Shown one piece after another: positions 24,925-33,057 of a stretch of 33,639 nt of DNA. The stretch covers positions 1 to 33,639 of the forward strand of contig NZ_JAOZPV010000010.1 in NCBI RefSeq assembly GCF_029932565.1, read 5' to 3'. The stretch's first letter is position 1, and every line of letters begins with the position of its first letter. Below the pieces are notes generated by a model. The model was not told where the DNA came from and made no database searches. It saw nothing but the letters and a program-made list of their open reading frames with translations. The stretch comes from Hydrogenimonas sp. (GTDB lineage: Bacteria > Campylobacterota > Campylobacteria > Campylobacterales > Hydrogenimonadaceae). Position numbers and translations under genes: made by a program.

Positions 24925-26673
24925 ATGAAACTGACTGCATGTCCTCTCGATTGTTACGATGCATGTAGCGTGGTTGTCGATCCGGAGAGCCTGAAGATGG
25001 CGGGTGCACCGTCGCATCCTTTCACACAGGGTGCCCTCTGTTCCCACCTCAATCGCCATTACAGAGAGGCCGAACGGATCAGAAGTCCCCGTGTCGACGG
25101 CAGAGAGGTATCGATGGAAGAGGCACTCGAAGCCGTCGCTAATGCGATCGAAACGGCGGGAGAGGATTTTCTGCTCTACCGTGGCAGCGGCAATGTGGGA
25201 TTCATGCAGCAGATCACCGAGGAGTTCGTGGCGGCGTATGGCGGTTGGACGACCGACGGATCGCTCTGCGACGGGGCCGGGCAGGCGGGCGTCGAAGAGG
25301 GGCGCGGTATTTCGCTGATGCTGCCGCCCGAATCGATTGCCGAGGCGGAAGCGGTCATCGTCTGGGGGCGCAACGTGTCCGTCACGGATCCCCATATGAT
25401 GGAGCTGCTCAAAGAGAAAACGCTGATCGTCGTCGATCCCGTTCGGACGAAAATCGCGAAAATGGCGGACCTTCACATGCAGATCCGTCCGCGCAGCGAC
25501 TTCCATCTGGCGGTGCTTCTTTCGCGCTTCATGTTCATGGAGGATATGGACGATGCCGATTTCATGGAAGAGCGGTGTGAAGATGCCGACTGGTATTTCG
25601 ATTTTCTGCGTTCGTTTCGGGTGGTAGAGTGTCTTGACAGGTGCGATATCGTGCTCGACGATCTTGGAGACATGCTCTACCAGATGCTGAACAAAAAGTG
25701 CGTTTTCCTGGTTGGAACGGGTGTGCAGAAGTACTCCATCGGCGATCAGGTGCTGCAGGCCATCGACGGGCTTGCCGCCGTCATGGGATTTTTCGGCAAA
25801 CCGGGCTGCGGGGTCAGCTTCCTCGCCGATTCGATGGCGGGGTTCGACAACCCGGTCCGACAATCGCCCAAAAAGGTGGCCAGGCCGGTCGCGCCGTTTG
25901 GACGCTTCAAAACGGTTCTTGTGCAGGGAGCCAACCCGTTGGCACAGATGCCGGGTCTCAACAAGGTCGAGGAGGAGATGGAACATGCAGATCATCTGAT
26001 CTATTTCGGCCTCTACGAAAACGAGACGAGCGCCAGGGCGCATATCGTGCTGCCGGCCAAAGATTTTCTGGAAAAAGAGGACCTCCGTCTCAGTTATGGC
26101 CACCCCTATGTGCAGCCGATGCCGAAGGTAAAAGAGGCGGAGTTCGGCATCAGCGAATACGAGCTGACGCAGTTTCTCTTCGACCGTTTCGGCTGCGACG
26201 GTCTGAAAGAGGAGAAAGAGTACATTCAGACAATGCTCGATCAGTGCATCCGGGAGGGTGAATGGCTCAAGTCACCCGCTTACGAAAACCATCCTTACGA
26301 AACGGCATTCGAAACCGACAGCGGAAATTTCGAATTTCTCGAAGAGTTCGAAGATGATTTCGACGACGAAGAGGGCGAACTCTGGCTGCTCACTCCCAAG
26401 AGCCCTCATTCGCTCAACAGCCAGTTCCGACGCGAGAATCATGTCCGGCTCCATCCGTGCCACGGTTTCGCGGAAGATGAAAAGGTCCGTATCGTATCGG
26501 AACACGGATCGGTCGAACTGCCGGTGAAAACAAGTGATGATATCCGTGAAGATTCCGTACTCATCTATGCCGGAACACCCGGTGTCAACTACCTGACGCC
26601 GCCGATGATGAGCCTAATGGGGAAAAGCGCCTGTTACCAGGAAGTAAAAGTGACTTTGGAGAAGATACAATGA
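24925..26673 (+). CDS. Molybdopterin-dependent oxidoreductase, small cytoplasmic type
   Basis: A 582-residue member of the DMSO reductase/formate dehydrogenase superfamily (COG0243). A [4Fe-4S] ligand set is visible at the N terminus, C6-x3-C10-x3-C14-x24-C39 (CPLDCYDAC and GALCSH). There is no twin-arginine signal, so it should act in the cytoplasm. VIVWGRNVSVTDPH and VQGANPLAQMPGL are molybdopterin-binding-like segments, and GVNYLTPP is in the C-terminal cap domain. It is shorter than most relatives and has an acidic stretch (EEFEDDFDDEEGE) near residue 470. GTG at 24922 is an alternative start. Substrate is unknown. It overlaps argD by ATGA. Confidence 0.85.
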   Translation: MKLTACPLDCYDACSVVVDPESLKMAGAPSHPFTQGALCSHLNRHYREAERIRSPRVDGREVSMEEALEAVANAIETAGEDFLLYRGSGNVGFMQQITEEFVAAYGGWTTDGSLCDGAGQAGVEEGRGISLMLPPESIAEAEAVIVWGRNVSVTDPHMMELLKEKTLIVVDPVRTKIAKMADLHMQIRPRSDFHLAVLLSRFMFMEDMDDADFMEERCEDADWYFDFLRSFRVVECLDRCDIVLDDLGDMLYQMLNKKCVFLVGTGVQKYSIGDQVLQAIDGLAAVMGFFGKPGCGVSFLADSMAGFDNPVRQSPKKVARPVAPFGRFKTVLVQGANPLAQMPGLNKVEEEMEHADHLIYFGLYENETSARAHIVLPAKDFLEKEDLRLSYGHPYVQPMPKVKEAEFGISEYELTQFLFDRFGCDGLKEEKEYIQTMLDQCIREGEWLKSPAYENHPYETAFETDSGNFEFLEEFEDDFDDEEGELWLLTPKSPHSLNSQFRRENHVRLHPCHGFAEDEKVRIVSEHGSVELPVKTSDDIREDSVLIYAGTPGVNYLTPPMMSLMGKSACYQEVKVTLEKIQ

Positions 26674-27851
26674 CTTTGCAAGAGATGGACCTGACCTATG
26701 TGCTGCCGACCTATGCACGCAACTATGTGCATTTCGTCCGCGGGGAAAATTCGATGCTCTTCGATGAAGAGGGAAATGATTACGTCGATTTCGGGAGCGG
26801 AATCGCTGTATGCAGTGTGGGGCATGGCAATCCGCGACTTGCAGAGGCAATCTGCGATCAGGCGAAAAGACTCATCCACACCTCGAACCTCTACCTGATC
26901 GAGCCGCAGGCGAGGCTGGCGAAACGGCTGGCGGAACTGAGCGGTTACGACATACAGACCTTTTTCGCCAACAGCGGAGCGGAGGCGAACGAAGGTGCCA
27001 TCAAGATCGCACGCCGCTACGGCGAAGTGGAAGGGGAGGTGAAAAGGTACAAGATCATCACGCTCGAGCACTCCTTCCACGGACGCACCATCACGGCACT
27101 CAAGGCGACGGGACAGGAGGCGATGCATACCTATTTCGGCCCCTTTCCGGACGGTTTCGTCTATGCCAGGGATATCGCCAACATCTACGATCTCATCGAC
27201 GACCATACCGTCGCCGTCATGATCGAACTGGTGCAGGGCGAAGGCGGCGTGCAGCCGATGGACAGAGATGAGGTGCAGCAATTGGCCGAAGAGCTGAAGA
27301 GACGCGACATCCTGCTCATTGTCGACGAAGTGCAGACGGGCATCTACCGGACGGGCGAACTGCTCGCGAGCAATCTCTACGGGATCACGCCCGATATCAT
27401 CACACTGGCCAAGGGGCTGGGCGGCGGCGTGCCGATCGGAGCGATCATGACGACGCACAAAGGGATTCTCAAAGCGGGGGATCACGGCAGCACCTTCGGC
27501 GGCAATTTTCTCTCGACCCGTGCGGCGCTGGAAGTCCTCGATATCCTGGAAGGGCACAAAGATAGCGGGGAGCTCGATCATATGCTGCTGCTGTTTGAAG
27601 AACGACTCAAACGATTCGTGACGGAGTATCCCGATCTTTTCGAAAAAGAGGTTGGGACAGGGTTTATGCGCGGTCTTCGTGTCAGAGAGGGTAAAGATGC
27701 CGGCGATATCATCAAAGCCGCATTCGAGCAGCGCCTTGTGGTCTTGAAAGCGGGGAAAAACACGGTCAGGTTCCTTCCTGTACTGACCATCACGAAAGAG
27801 GAGATGGAGCTTGGATTTGCACGGTTCAAAGCTGCGTTGGATACTCTGTAG
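26670..27851 (+). CDS. argD: Acetylornithine aminotransferase (class III aminotransferase)
   Basis: PLP enzyme of arginine synthesis converting N-acetylglutamate semialdehyde and glutamate to N-acetylornithine and 2-oxoglutarate. The 393 residues match ArgD length. Seen are SGIAVCSVGHGNP, FFANSGAEANEGAIKIAR, EHSFHGRT, VDEVQTGIYRTG, and LAKGLGGGVPIGA with the Schiff-base Lys. No other arginine genes are in the window, and related class III enzymes such as ornithine or GABA transaminases cannot be excluded entirely. It overlaps the molybdoenzyme stop by ATGA and the TolC-like gene at its 3' end. Confidence 0.9.
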   Translation: MTLQEMDLTYVLPTYARNYVHFVRGENSMLFDEEGNDYVDFGSGIAVCSVGHGNPRLAEAICDQAKRLIHTSNLYLIEPQARLAKRLAELSGYDIQTFFANSGAEANEGAIKIARRYGEVEGEVKRYKIITLEHSFHGRTITALKATGQEAMHTYFGPFPDGFVYARDIANIYDLIDDHTVAVMIELVQGEGGVQPMDRDEVQQLAEELKRRDILLIVDEVQTGIYRTGELLASNLYGITPDIITLAKGLGGGVPIGAIMTTHKGILKAGDHGSTFGGNFLSTRAALEVLDILEGHKDSGELDHMLLLFEERLKRFVTEYPDLFEKEVGTGFMRGLRVREGKDAGDIIKAAFEQRLVVLKAGKNTVRFLPVLTITKEEMELGFARFKAALDTL

Positions 27852-29034
27852 CGTCCTGGCGTTTTCGCTGCTTCAGGCGGGAGATGTGGACGAACTTCTT
27901 TCCGCACTGAAACGCGAAAGCCTGGAGCTGCAGCACAGGAAAAATGTCGCCGACAGCGGCGAGCTCGAATTCAGCTGGATCAACCCGGTCACGCTTCAGT
28001 ATATCGACAGCCGGAACGAACAGTTCGATACGACGCAGAAACGGCGGGAGTTCGCCATCGTCGTCGATCAGCCGATTTTCAAGAGCGGCGGCATCTGGTA
28101 TGCCGTGAAATACGCGAACGCCACGCGCCATGTAGGGGATCTCTCCATCGAAACGCAGCGGAGGCAGCTCATCAAGCAGGTGGTCGCCACGCTCTTCAAC
28201 TTTAAAAAAAACGAGTACCAGATCCGGAAGCAGCAGCTGCTGATCGAAAACGACCGGCTCGACATCGAGCGCAAAAAAGAGCAGTACCTTAGCGGCGATC
28301 TCGACAGCGGATTTCTGGACCAGGCGATTCTGAAGAAAAATCAGGATACGCTGAATCTCTACGTTCTGCAGGACACCAAGGCACAGCTGCACAAGCAGTT
28401 CAACGATCTCAGCGATGCCGATCCCGTTACGATCAAACTGCCCCATTTCACGCTGATGGACAAAGAGACTTTTCTGAAAAACCATATCGACCTGGTGCGT
28501 CAGAAGGAGGAGATCGTCCAGAAAGACTACTTCAATACGATGACATGGGCCCGATACATGCCGACGCTTTCGGTGCAGGCCAGTTATGTGAAGCCCTACG
28601 AAAACAACTATTTCTTCAGCGGCGGCAACATCTACGACTTGACCGACGACTACTATACATACGGCTTCCGGGTTTCGATGCCCCTCGACATCAAATCCTA
28701 CTATACGATCGAATCGACGAAAGTGGACTATCTGAATGCCAGAGTGATGCTGAACGACAAAAAGCGGGAAGCCGACAACGCCTATATCGCGACGCTCAAA
28801 CGCCTGGATGTACTCGACCGCATGATCGAACTCTCCAAAGAGGACGAGACGCTCTACGACAGCCTCGTAGCGAGTACCAGAGAGAAGGTCGAGGCAGGTG
28901 AAATGACGGTATACGATCTCGAAACGATGGAAAACTCGAAACGGATCCGTCAGCTCGACCAGAAGATTTTCGCACTCGACAAGCAGCTCGTACTGCTCGA
29001 ACTTTACGAGAAGAGTTATGAAACCGTTCAGTGA
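27817..29034 (+). CDS. TolC-family outer-membrane efflux protein
   Basis: A 405-residue exported protein rich in long amphipathic helices, typical of outer-membrane factors of type I secretion and efflux systems. Two in-frame TTG starts exist; the one at 27817 is 7 nt after GGAG, the one at 27811 only 1 nt, so 27817 is preferred. The signal peptide is SKLRWILCSVLAFSLLQA. The first 35 nt overlap argD. Repeat halves show the helical pattern with beta-strand regions near residues 60 and 255-295 (YVKPYENNYFFSGG, YYTYGFRVSMPL). It may pair with the adaptor encoded at 24114. The last 17 nt overlap the methyltransferase gene. Confidence 0.8.
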   Translation: MHGSKLRWILCSVLAFSLLQAGDVDELLSALKRESLELQHRKNVADSGELEFSWINPVTLQYIDSRNEQFDTTQKRREFAIVVDQPIFKSGGIWYAVKYANATRHVGDLSIETQRRQLIKQVVATLFNFKKNEYQIRKQQLLIENDRLDIERKKEQYLSGDLDSGFLDQAILKKNQDTLNLYVLQDTKAQLHKQFNDLSDADPVTIKLPHFTLMDKETFLKNHIDLVRQKEEIVQKDYFNTMTWARYMPTLSVQASYVKPYENNYFFSGGNIYDLTDDYYTYGFRVSMPLDIKSYYTIESTKVDYLNARVMLNDKKREADNAYIATLKRLDVLDRMIELSKEDETLYDSLVASTREKVEAGEMTVYDLETMENSKRIRQLDQKIFALDKQLVLLELYEKSYETVQ

Positions 29035-30019
29035 GTATATGAACGAGTGGCTTTACGGCCCGGAAGGCTATTATGCCAATTTCAAAGCGATCGGAAAAGA
29101 GGGGGACTTCTACACGGCTGTGAGCACCAGCCGCTTTTTCGGCGCGACCATCGCCCATTACATGATATCGTTGATGCGGGAGGGGAAACTCTCGCCCAAA
29201 ACGATGCTGATCGAAGTCGGTGCGCACCAGGGCTACCTGCTGGGCGATATGATCGAGTGGATCGCCCAGGAGGCACCGGAACTGCTCGAAACGATGCATT
29301 TCGGCATCGTCGAACGCTTTCCCTCCCTGCAGCGCGTGCAGACGGAATATTTTCGCACCCGGTTCGGCGATGCCGTGGCACTGCATCACTATATCGATCC
29401 CAGAGAGGTCGGCGCGAACGAGGCGTTCGTCGTGGCCAACGAAATTTTCGACGCTTTTCCGTGCGATCTTGTCTACAAGGGAAAAACTGCCCTTGTCGAC
29501 GAGGATCACGCCATCTATTTCGAAGGGGACGACAAGCAGGCTCTGGCGATCGCTGAACGGTATGGGCAGGAGAAGGGGGAGGTCGCACGGGGATACGAGG
29601 CGTTTGCCGCGTCACTCTGGGAAGCGGCCGACAAAATGGTTTTCACGGCGTTCGATTACGGGGAAAAAGAGATACGAAACGATTTTTCGATCCGTATCTA
29701 CAAAGGGCACGAAGTGTTTCCGCTCTTCGAAGAGGGATTGGATCTGCAATCGCTCTTCGGAAAGAGCGATATCACCTACGATGTCAACTTTTCCCATGTT
29801 GTCGATGCATTTGAAACGGCCGGATTCCGGACGGCTGCCTACAAGACGCAACTGCGTGCGTTGACGGAATATGGATTGCCCGATCTACTGGAGCAGCTGG
29901 CGAAACTCGGCAATCAGAATCTCTATCTGCGCGAACTGAACAAGGTCAAAACCTTAATCGATCCACAAATGATGGGAGAACGTTTCAAACTGGTTGAGTT
30001 TCACAAGAGTATCGGTTAG
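29018..30019 (+). CDS. MidA/NDUFAF7-family SAM-dependent methyltransferase
   Basis: A 333-residue protein of the DUF185/MidA family; the mitochondrial member methylates an arginine of a complex I subunit. Family features are KEGDFYTAVSTSRFFGATIA near residue 27, the SAM-binding LIEVGAHQGYLLGDM near residue 64, and VVANEIFDAFPCDLV near residue 138. The start overlaps the TolC-like gene by 17 nt, and the ankyrin gene starts 9 nt after its stop. The target protein in this organism is not known. Confidence 0.88.
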   Translation: MKPFSEYMNEWLYGPEGYYANFKAIGKEGDFYTAVSTSRFFGATIAHYMISLMREGKLSPKTMLIEVGAHQGYLLGDMIEWIAQEAPELLETMHFGIVERFPSLQRVQTEYFRTRFGDAVALHHYIDPREVGANEAFVVANEIFDAFPCDLVYKGKTALVDEDHAIYFEGDDKQALAIAERYGQEKGEVARGYEAFAASLWEAADKMVFTAFDYGEKEIRNDFSIRIYKGHEVFPLFEEGLDLQSLFGKSDITYDVNFSHVVDAFETAGFRTAAYKTQLRALTEYGLPDLLEQLAKLGNQNLYLRELNKVKTLIDPQMMGERFKLVEFHKSIG

Positions 30020-30028
30020 AATATAGCC

Positions 30029-30625
30029 ATGAAAAAGATAATATTTATCTTAACGGTTGTTTTTTCCATTATATCGTCTGCCGACAGCGTGAACGGGTGG
30101 CAACCCCTGCACGAGGCGGTCTATCGGGGCGATATGAACAGAGCGACAGATCTCGTGGAGAGGTCGGCATGCGATATCGATGCCCAGTCGAAAGCGGGCA
30201 TCTCTCCGCTGCATATCGCCGTCAAAACCAGAAACCTTCCGATGGTCGAATATCTGCTCGATCATGGTGCCGACGTCGATATCCAGGACAATAACGGCTA
30301 TACACCATTGCTTTACGCGATCGGTCAGCACCGATTGAAAATCGTGCGGTCGCTGATTCTGCACGATGCCGATATCAATCTCGCAAACGGTGCCGGTATC
30401 ACGCCCCTTCAGCAGGCTGCATTCAGCAACGATTTCGCGATCGTCGACTTTCTGCTGATGAACGGGGCCGATCCGGAACTGTTGAACGCCAATGGTGTCA
30501 ATGCCTGTGAACTGGCATATATCAAGGGAAATTTTTCGATGGCGAACCATCTGTCTTCCTATACGAAAGGGGTCTGTGGACGCTATGCCGATGAATTGAA
30601 TGCTACAGAAGGGGAGAACCGATGA
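30029..30625 (+). CDS. Exported ankyrin-repeat protein
   Basis: A 198-residue protein with a signal peptide (MKKIIFILTVVFSIISSADS). It contains about four to five ankyrin repeats between residues 25 and 175: GWQPLHEAVYRGDMNRA, GISPLHIAVKTRNLPMVEYL, GYTPLLYAIGQHRLKIV, and GITPLQQAAFSNDFAIVDFL are clear. Ankyrin repeats bind proteins; periplasmic location is inferred from the signal peptide. Its stop overlaps thiS by ATGA. Confidence 0.9.
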   Translation: MKKIIFILTVVFSIISSADSVNGWQPLHEAVYRGDMNRATDLVERSACDIDAQSKAGISPLHIAVKTRNLPMVEYLLDHGADVDIQDNNGYTPLLYAIGQHRLKIVRSLILHDADINLANGAGITPLQQAAFSNDFAIVDFLLMNGADPELLNANGVNACELAYIKGNFSMANHLSSYTKGVCGRYADELNATEGENR

Positions 30626-30822
30626 GAGTTATCGTCAACGGAGAAGAGAAACAGTTTGAAGATGGTATCACACTGGCCAAACTTATCGAAGAGTTGGGAA
30701 TCGCCGAAAAAGTGATGGCAGCGGCGGTCAATATGGAGGTGGTAAAAAAAGATCAATGGGACCGTTTCGTTCCAAAAGAGGGTGACAAGATCGAACTGCT
30801 ACACTTTGTCGGGGGTGGCTGA
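30622..30822 (+). CDS. thiS: Sulfur carrier protein ThiS
   Basis: A 66-residue ubiquitin-like sulfur carrier for thiazole synthesis in thiamine biosynthesis. It starts with MRVIVNGEEKQFEDGITLAKL and ends with FVGGG, carrying the C-terminal Gly-Gly that is thiocarboxylated. It overlaps the ankyrin gene by ATGA, and its last 24 nt overlap acpS on the opposite strand. No other thiamine gene is in the window. Confidence 0.9.
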   Translation: MRVIVNGEEKQFEDGITLAKLIEELGIAEKVMAAAVNMEVVKKDQWDRFVPKEGDKIELLHFVGGG

Positions 30823-31167
30823 AAACTCGATGGCAGCTACGGCAATGGCGAAACCGCCGTCGTGAGCGATGGAGAGAGATGTCGAAAGAATGTCGAACTC
30901 TTTAACGAGTTTTTCCGAAAGATGAAAAGAGGGTGCACCCTTTGCATTTTTTCTGATCGTAATATCTTTGAATCCGACCTGCTGACCGATACCGGTTCCC
31001 AATGCTTTGGCTATCGCCTCTTTCGCTGCCCAGAATCCGGCGGCTGTCTGTACTTTCTGAACGAGAGCGATCTCCTCGTCACTCAGATAACGCTGTAGAA
31101 ATTTTTCTCCATGTTTCTCTATCGATTGTTCGATGCGATCGATGACGACGATATCGACACCGATCAT
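30799..31167 (-). CDS. acpS: Holo-[acyl-carrier-protein] synthase
   Basis: Phosphopantetheinyl transferase that attaches 4'-phosphopantetheine from CoA to carrier proteins. The 122 residues show the AcpS motifs: IGVDIVVIDRI at the N terminus with the metal-binding Asp, and FWAAKEAIAKALGTGIG with the conserved Glu-Ala-x-x-Lys-Ala segment. SLSIAHDGGFAIAVA is the C-terminal part. It overlaps fliL by ATGA, as in other Campylobacterota, and thiS convergently by 24 nt. Confidence 0.94.
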   Translation of the reverse strand: MIGVDIVVIDRIEQSIEKHGEKFLQRYLSDEEIALVQKVQTAAGFWAAKEAIAKALGTGIGQQVGFKDITIRKNAKGAPSFHLSEKLVKEFDILSTSLSIAHDGGFAIAVAAIEFSATPDKV

Positions 31168-31697
31168 TGAATGACGAATTCCGTAAAGTAGATGTGGCGG
31201 ATTTCGCCATCGTCGAGATGCCTGTTGATCTGGGCGATAATTTCATCCTTCAGCTTCTCTTTTCCTTTGGCGGTCGTGATCTCTTCGACAGTTTTGGATG
31301 AGAGAATGGAGATAACGACGTCACGTACGAGGGGCGTTTTTTTGTCGAGTTCCGGTGTCAGCTCTTCACTGTCCTCTTCCAGATTCATTTTTACGACCAG
31401 AAATCTTCGTCCATTTTCGCTCATCAGGTTGACTGTAAATTTGTCCAGTGGATACATCGGACCCACCCCGGCATCTTCACTGCGATGCGATCGCTTCCTC
31501 TCGACTTTTTCCTGTTTGACGACCGTTGCATCTTCCGCTTCGTCACCTGAGAGCATCAGGTAGGCGACGACACCTCCGATCGCAAGAACCAGTACAAGCA
31601 GAACAACGATCAAAATCAATACGATCTTGCTTCCGCCGGACTCTTTCGATGCGGAACCTTCGTTCTCCTGGGACTCTTCTTTTTCTTCTTCGGCCAT
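31164..31697 (-). CDS. fliL: Flagellar basal-body-associated protein FliL
   Basis: Single-span inner-membrane protein that surrounds the flagellar stator. The 177 residues begin with a very acidic cytoplasmic tail (EEEKEESQENEGS), followed by one membrane segment (IVLILIVVLLVLVLAIGGVVAYLML, near residues 24-48). The periplasmic FliL domain follows, with PMYPLDKFTVNLM and RFLVVKMNLE. A ribosome site AAGGAGAAAG precedes the ATG. It is the first gene of a two-gene unit with acpS. A -10-like TATAAT lies at 31768-31773 on the same strand. Confidence 0.93.
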   Translation of the reverse strand: MAEEEKEESQENEGSASKESGGSKIVLILIVVLLVLVLAIGGVVAYLMLSGDEAEDATVVKQEKVERKRSHRSEDAGVGPMYPLDKFTVNLMSENGRRFLVVKMNLEEDSEELTPELDKKTPLVRDVVISILSSKTVEEITTAKGKEKLKDEIIAQINRHLDDGEIRHIYFTEFVIQ

Positions 31698-31767
31698 TCT
31701 TTCTCCTTGGCATGATAACGTCGATAACTTTGGAATACTATCGTCTTTAATGGTTTCGAGTTAAGCA

Positions 31768-31791
31768 ATTATACGCCAATTCAGGGCGTAT
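31768..31791. promoter_or_regulatory. Dyad between divergent fliL and mlaE
   Basis: ATACGCC-N7-GGCGTAT (31771-31791) is a perfect 7-bp inverted repeat. It overlaps a minus-strand TATAAT (31768-31773) that could serve fliL. TAAAAT at 31807 is a candidate -10 for mlaE. The position suits an operator, but the binding protein is unknown. Confidence 0.35.
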
Positions 31792-31837
31792 TGGTATGAA
31801 TTTGGTTAAAATATCTTCAAAAAGCTGAAAGTTTCTC

Positions 31838-32644
31838 ATGGCAGTAGGAATAGTTGAAAATTTTTTTGGATGGATTGGCAGACCCTTTCTGCAGTTGTAT
31901 AGGAGTATCTCCGATTTCGGTCGATTTGTGGAATTCCAGATTGGCCTGATACCGCTCTATTTCAAACCTCCGTATCGGATTCGGGAATTTTTTCTACAGG
32001 TTGACGGCATCGGTATCGGGACGTTGGGGGTCATTCTGCTCACGGCACTCTTCACCGGCATGGTCGAGGCGATCCAGCTCTACCATGGCTTCCACCGGTT
32101 CAATGCGGAAAACTTTATGGGGTATACGATATTTGTTTCGATTTCGAGGGAACTCGGGCCGGTTTTTGCTGCCTTGATGCTGACATCGCGGGCGATCAGT
32201 GCGATGGCGGCGGAACTGGGTACGATGCGGGTGACCGAACAGATCGACGCCATCGAAACATTGGCCGTCGATTCGAAAAAATATCTGATCATTCCCCGGA
32301 TATTGGCGACGACGATTTCGCTTCCGCTGCTTGTCATAACGTTCGATTTCATCGGTAACATCAGCGCCTATCTCATATCGACCGAGGCATTGGGTGTCAA
32401 CCCGGTCTCCTATCAGAATACGATTCAGCAGTATCTGGAGTTCGCCGATATCGGAACCGGCGTGTTGAAAGCGTTTGTTTTCGGATTTTTGATCAGTTCC
32501 ATCGGAACCTATCTGGGGTATATCGCCAGGGGAGGGGCCCGGGGTGTCGGTCGGGCGACGACAGCCGCCGTCGTCTATTCGGCGATCACGATTTTCGCGG
32601 CCAACTACTTTCTTTCGTCGCTCTTCCTTTTCCTCGACTGGTAA
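31838..32644 (+). CDS. mlaE: MlaE-family lipid ABC transporter permease
   Basis: Inner-membrane permease of the Mla-type phospholipid transport system. The 268 residues have an N-terminal amphipathic region and about five membrane segments. Signature segments are TGMVEAIQLYHGF, SRELGPVFAALMLTSRAISAMAAELGTM, and VTEQIDAIETLAVD, the latter carrying the cytoplasmic coupling Glu region. The partner ATPase (MlaF) and MCE protein (MlaD) are not in the window: the next genes are a small hypothetical gene on the other strand and a phosphatidyltransferase. The gene is followed by a copy of the dispersed repeat. Confidence 0.9.
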   Translation: MAVGIVENFFGWIGRPFLQLYRSISDFGRFVEFQIGLIPLYFKPPYRIREFFLQVDGIGIGTLGVILLTALFTGMVEAIQLYHGFHRFNAENFMGYTIFVSISRELGPVFAALMLTSRAISAMAAELGTMRVTEQIDAIETLAVDSKKYLIIPRILATTISLPLLVITFDFIGNISAYLISTEALGVNPVSYQNTIQQYLEFADIGTGVLKAFVFGFLISSIGTYLGYIARGGARGVGRATTAAVVYSAITIFAANYFLSSLFLFLDW

Positions 32645-32652
32645 TGGGTTTA

Positions 32653-32683
32653 TAGTCGATGGTCAATAGTCGATAGTTCATGG
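32653..32683 (+). repeat. Dispersed 31-nt intergenic repeat, copy B
   Basis: TAGTCGATGGTCAATAGTCG followed by ATAGTTCATGG starts 8 nt after the mlaE stop. It matches the minus-strand reading of copy A at 23 of 31 positions. Both copies have the same orientation relative to the gene they follow, and both lie between convergent genes. Confidence 0.6.
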
Positions 32684-32705
32684 TGCTGCTCCGGCGTGCA
32701 GCGCC
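32682..32705. terminator. Hairpin between convergent mlaE and hypothetical gene
   Basis: GGTGCTGC-N8-GCAGCGCC can pair over 8 bp with one G-T pair. There is no T-run on either side, so it is a weak bidirectional terminator candidate. Confidence 0.35.
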
Positions 32706-32706
32706 A

Positions 32707-32985
32707 TTACTCACACCGGTCGATACCTAGTTCTCTGATCAGCGCGTCGAAAAAAGGACCGGCCTCTTTGTCGTAATCGTCGTGAAACTCGATAGAGATG
32801 AAGCCGCGTCCGTCGCCCTCGTCGACATTGCTGATCTCCACCTGGCACTCTTTCCGATAATGGAGCCTGTCGATGGCATCGAGAATTTTCTGCTTTTCTT
32901 CGTCATTTTTATAGAGAAGTTCGAGTTTTTCATACCGTTCCTCATGGGAATGGATGGCGGTAATAGCATCGAGAATGTCGGACAT
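32707..32985 (-). CDS. Small conserved-looking hypothetical protein
   Basis: The 92-residue protein starts at the Met encoded at 32985; the longer track ORF reaching 33606 is antisense to pssA and is not credible. Residues 1-47 are predicted helical and highly charged (AITAIHSHEERYEKLELLYK, KILDAIDRLHY). Residues 48-92 have a strand-like part (CQVEISNVDEGDGRGFISIEF) and a final helix ending GIDRCE. I do not recognise the family. A GAAAGAG purine-rich stretch precedes the start, and TATAAT at 33038-33043 on this strand could be its -10. Confidence 0.6.
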   Translation of the reverse strand: MSDILDAITAIHSHEERYEKLELLYKNDEEKQKILDAIDRLHYRKECQVEISNVDEGDGRGFISIEFHDDYDKEAGPFFDALIRELGIDRCE

Positions 32986-33057
32986 TTCACTCTTTCTTTC
33001 GGAAATTAAAGTTCTATCGATGTAGAATAGTGGCGTGATTATAACAAAAGGAAACCG

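Noticed and set aside
24904-26103. 399-residue minus-strand ORF antisense to the molybdoenzyme
   Set aside because: Shadow ORF; the plus-strand frame has clear iron-sulfur and molybdopterin motifs.
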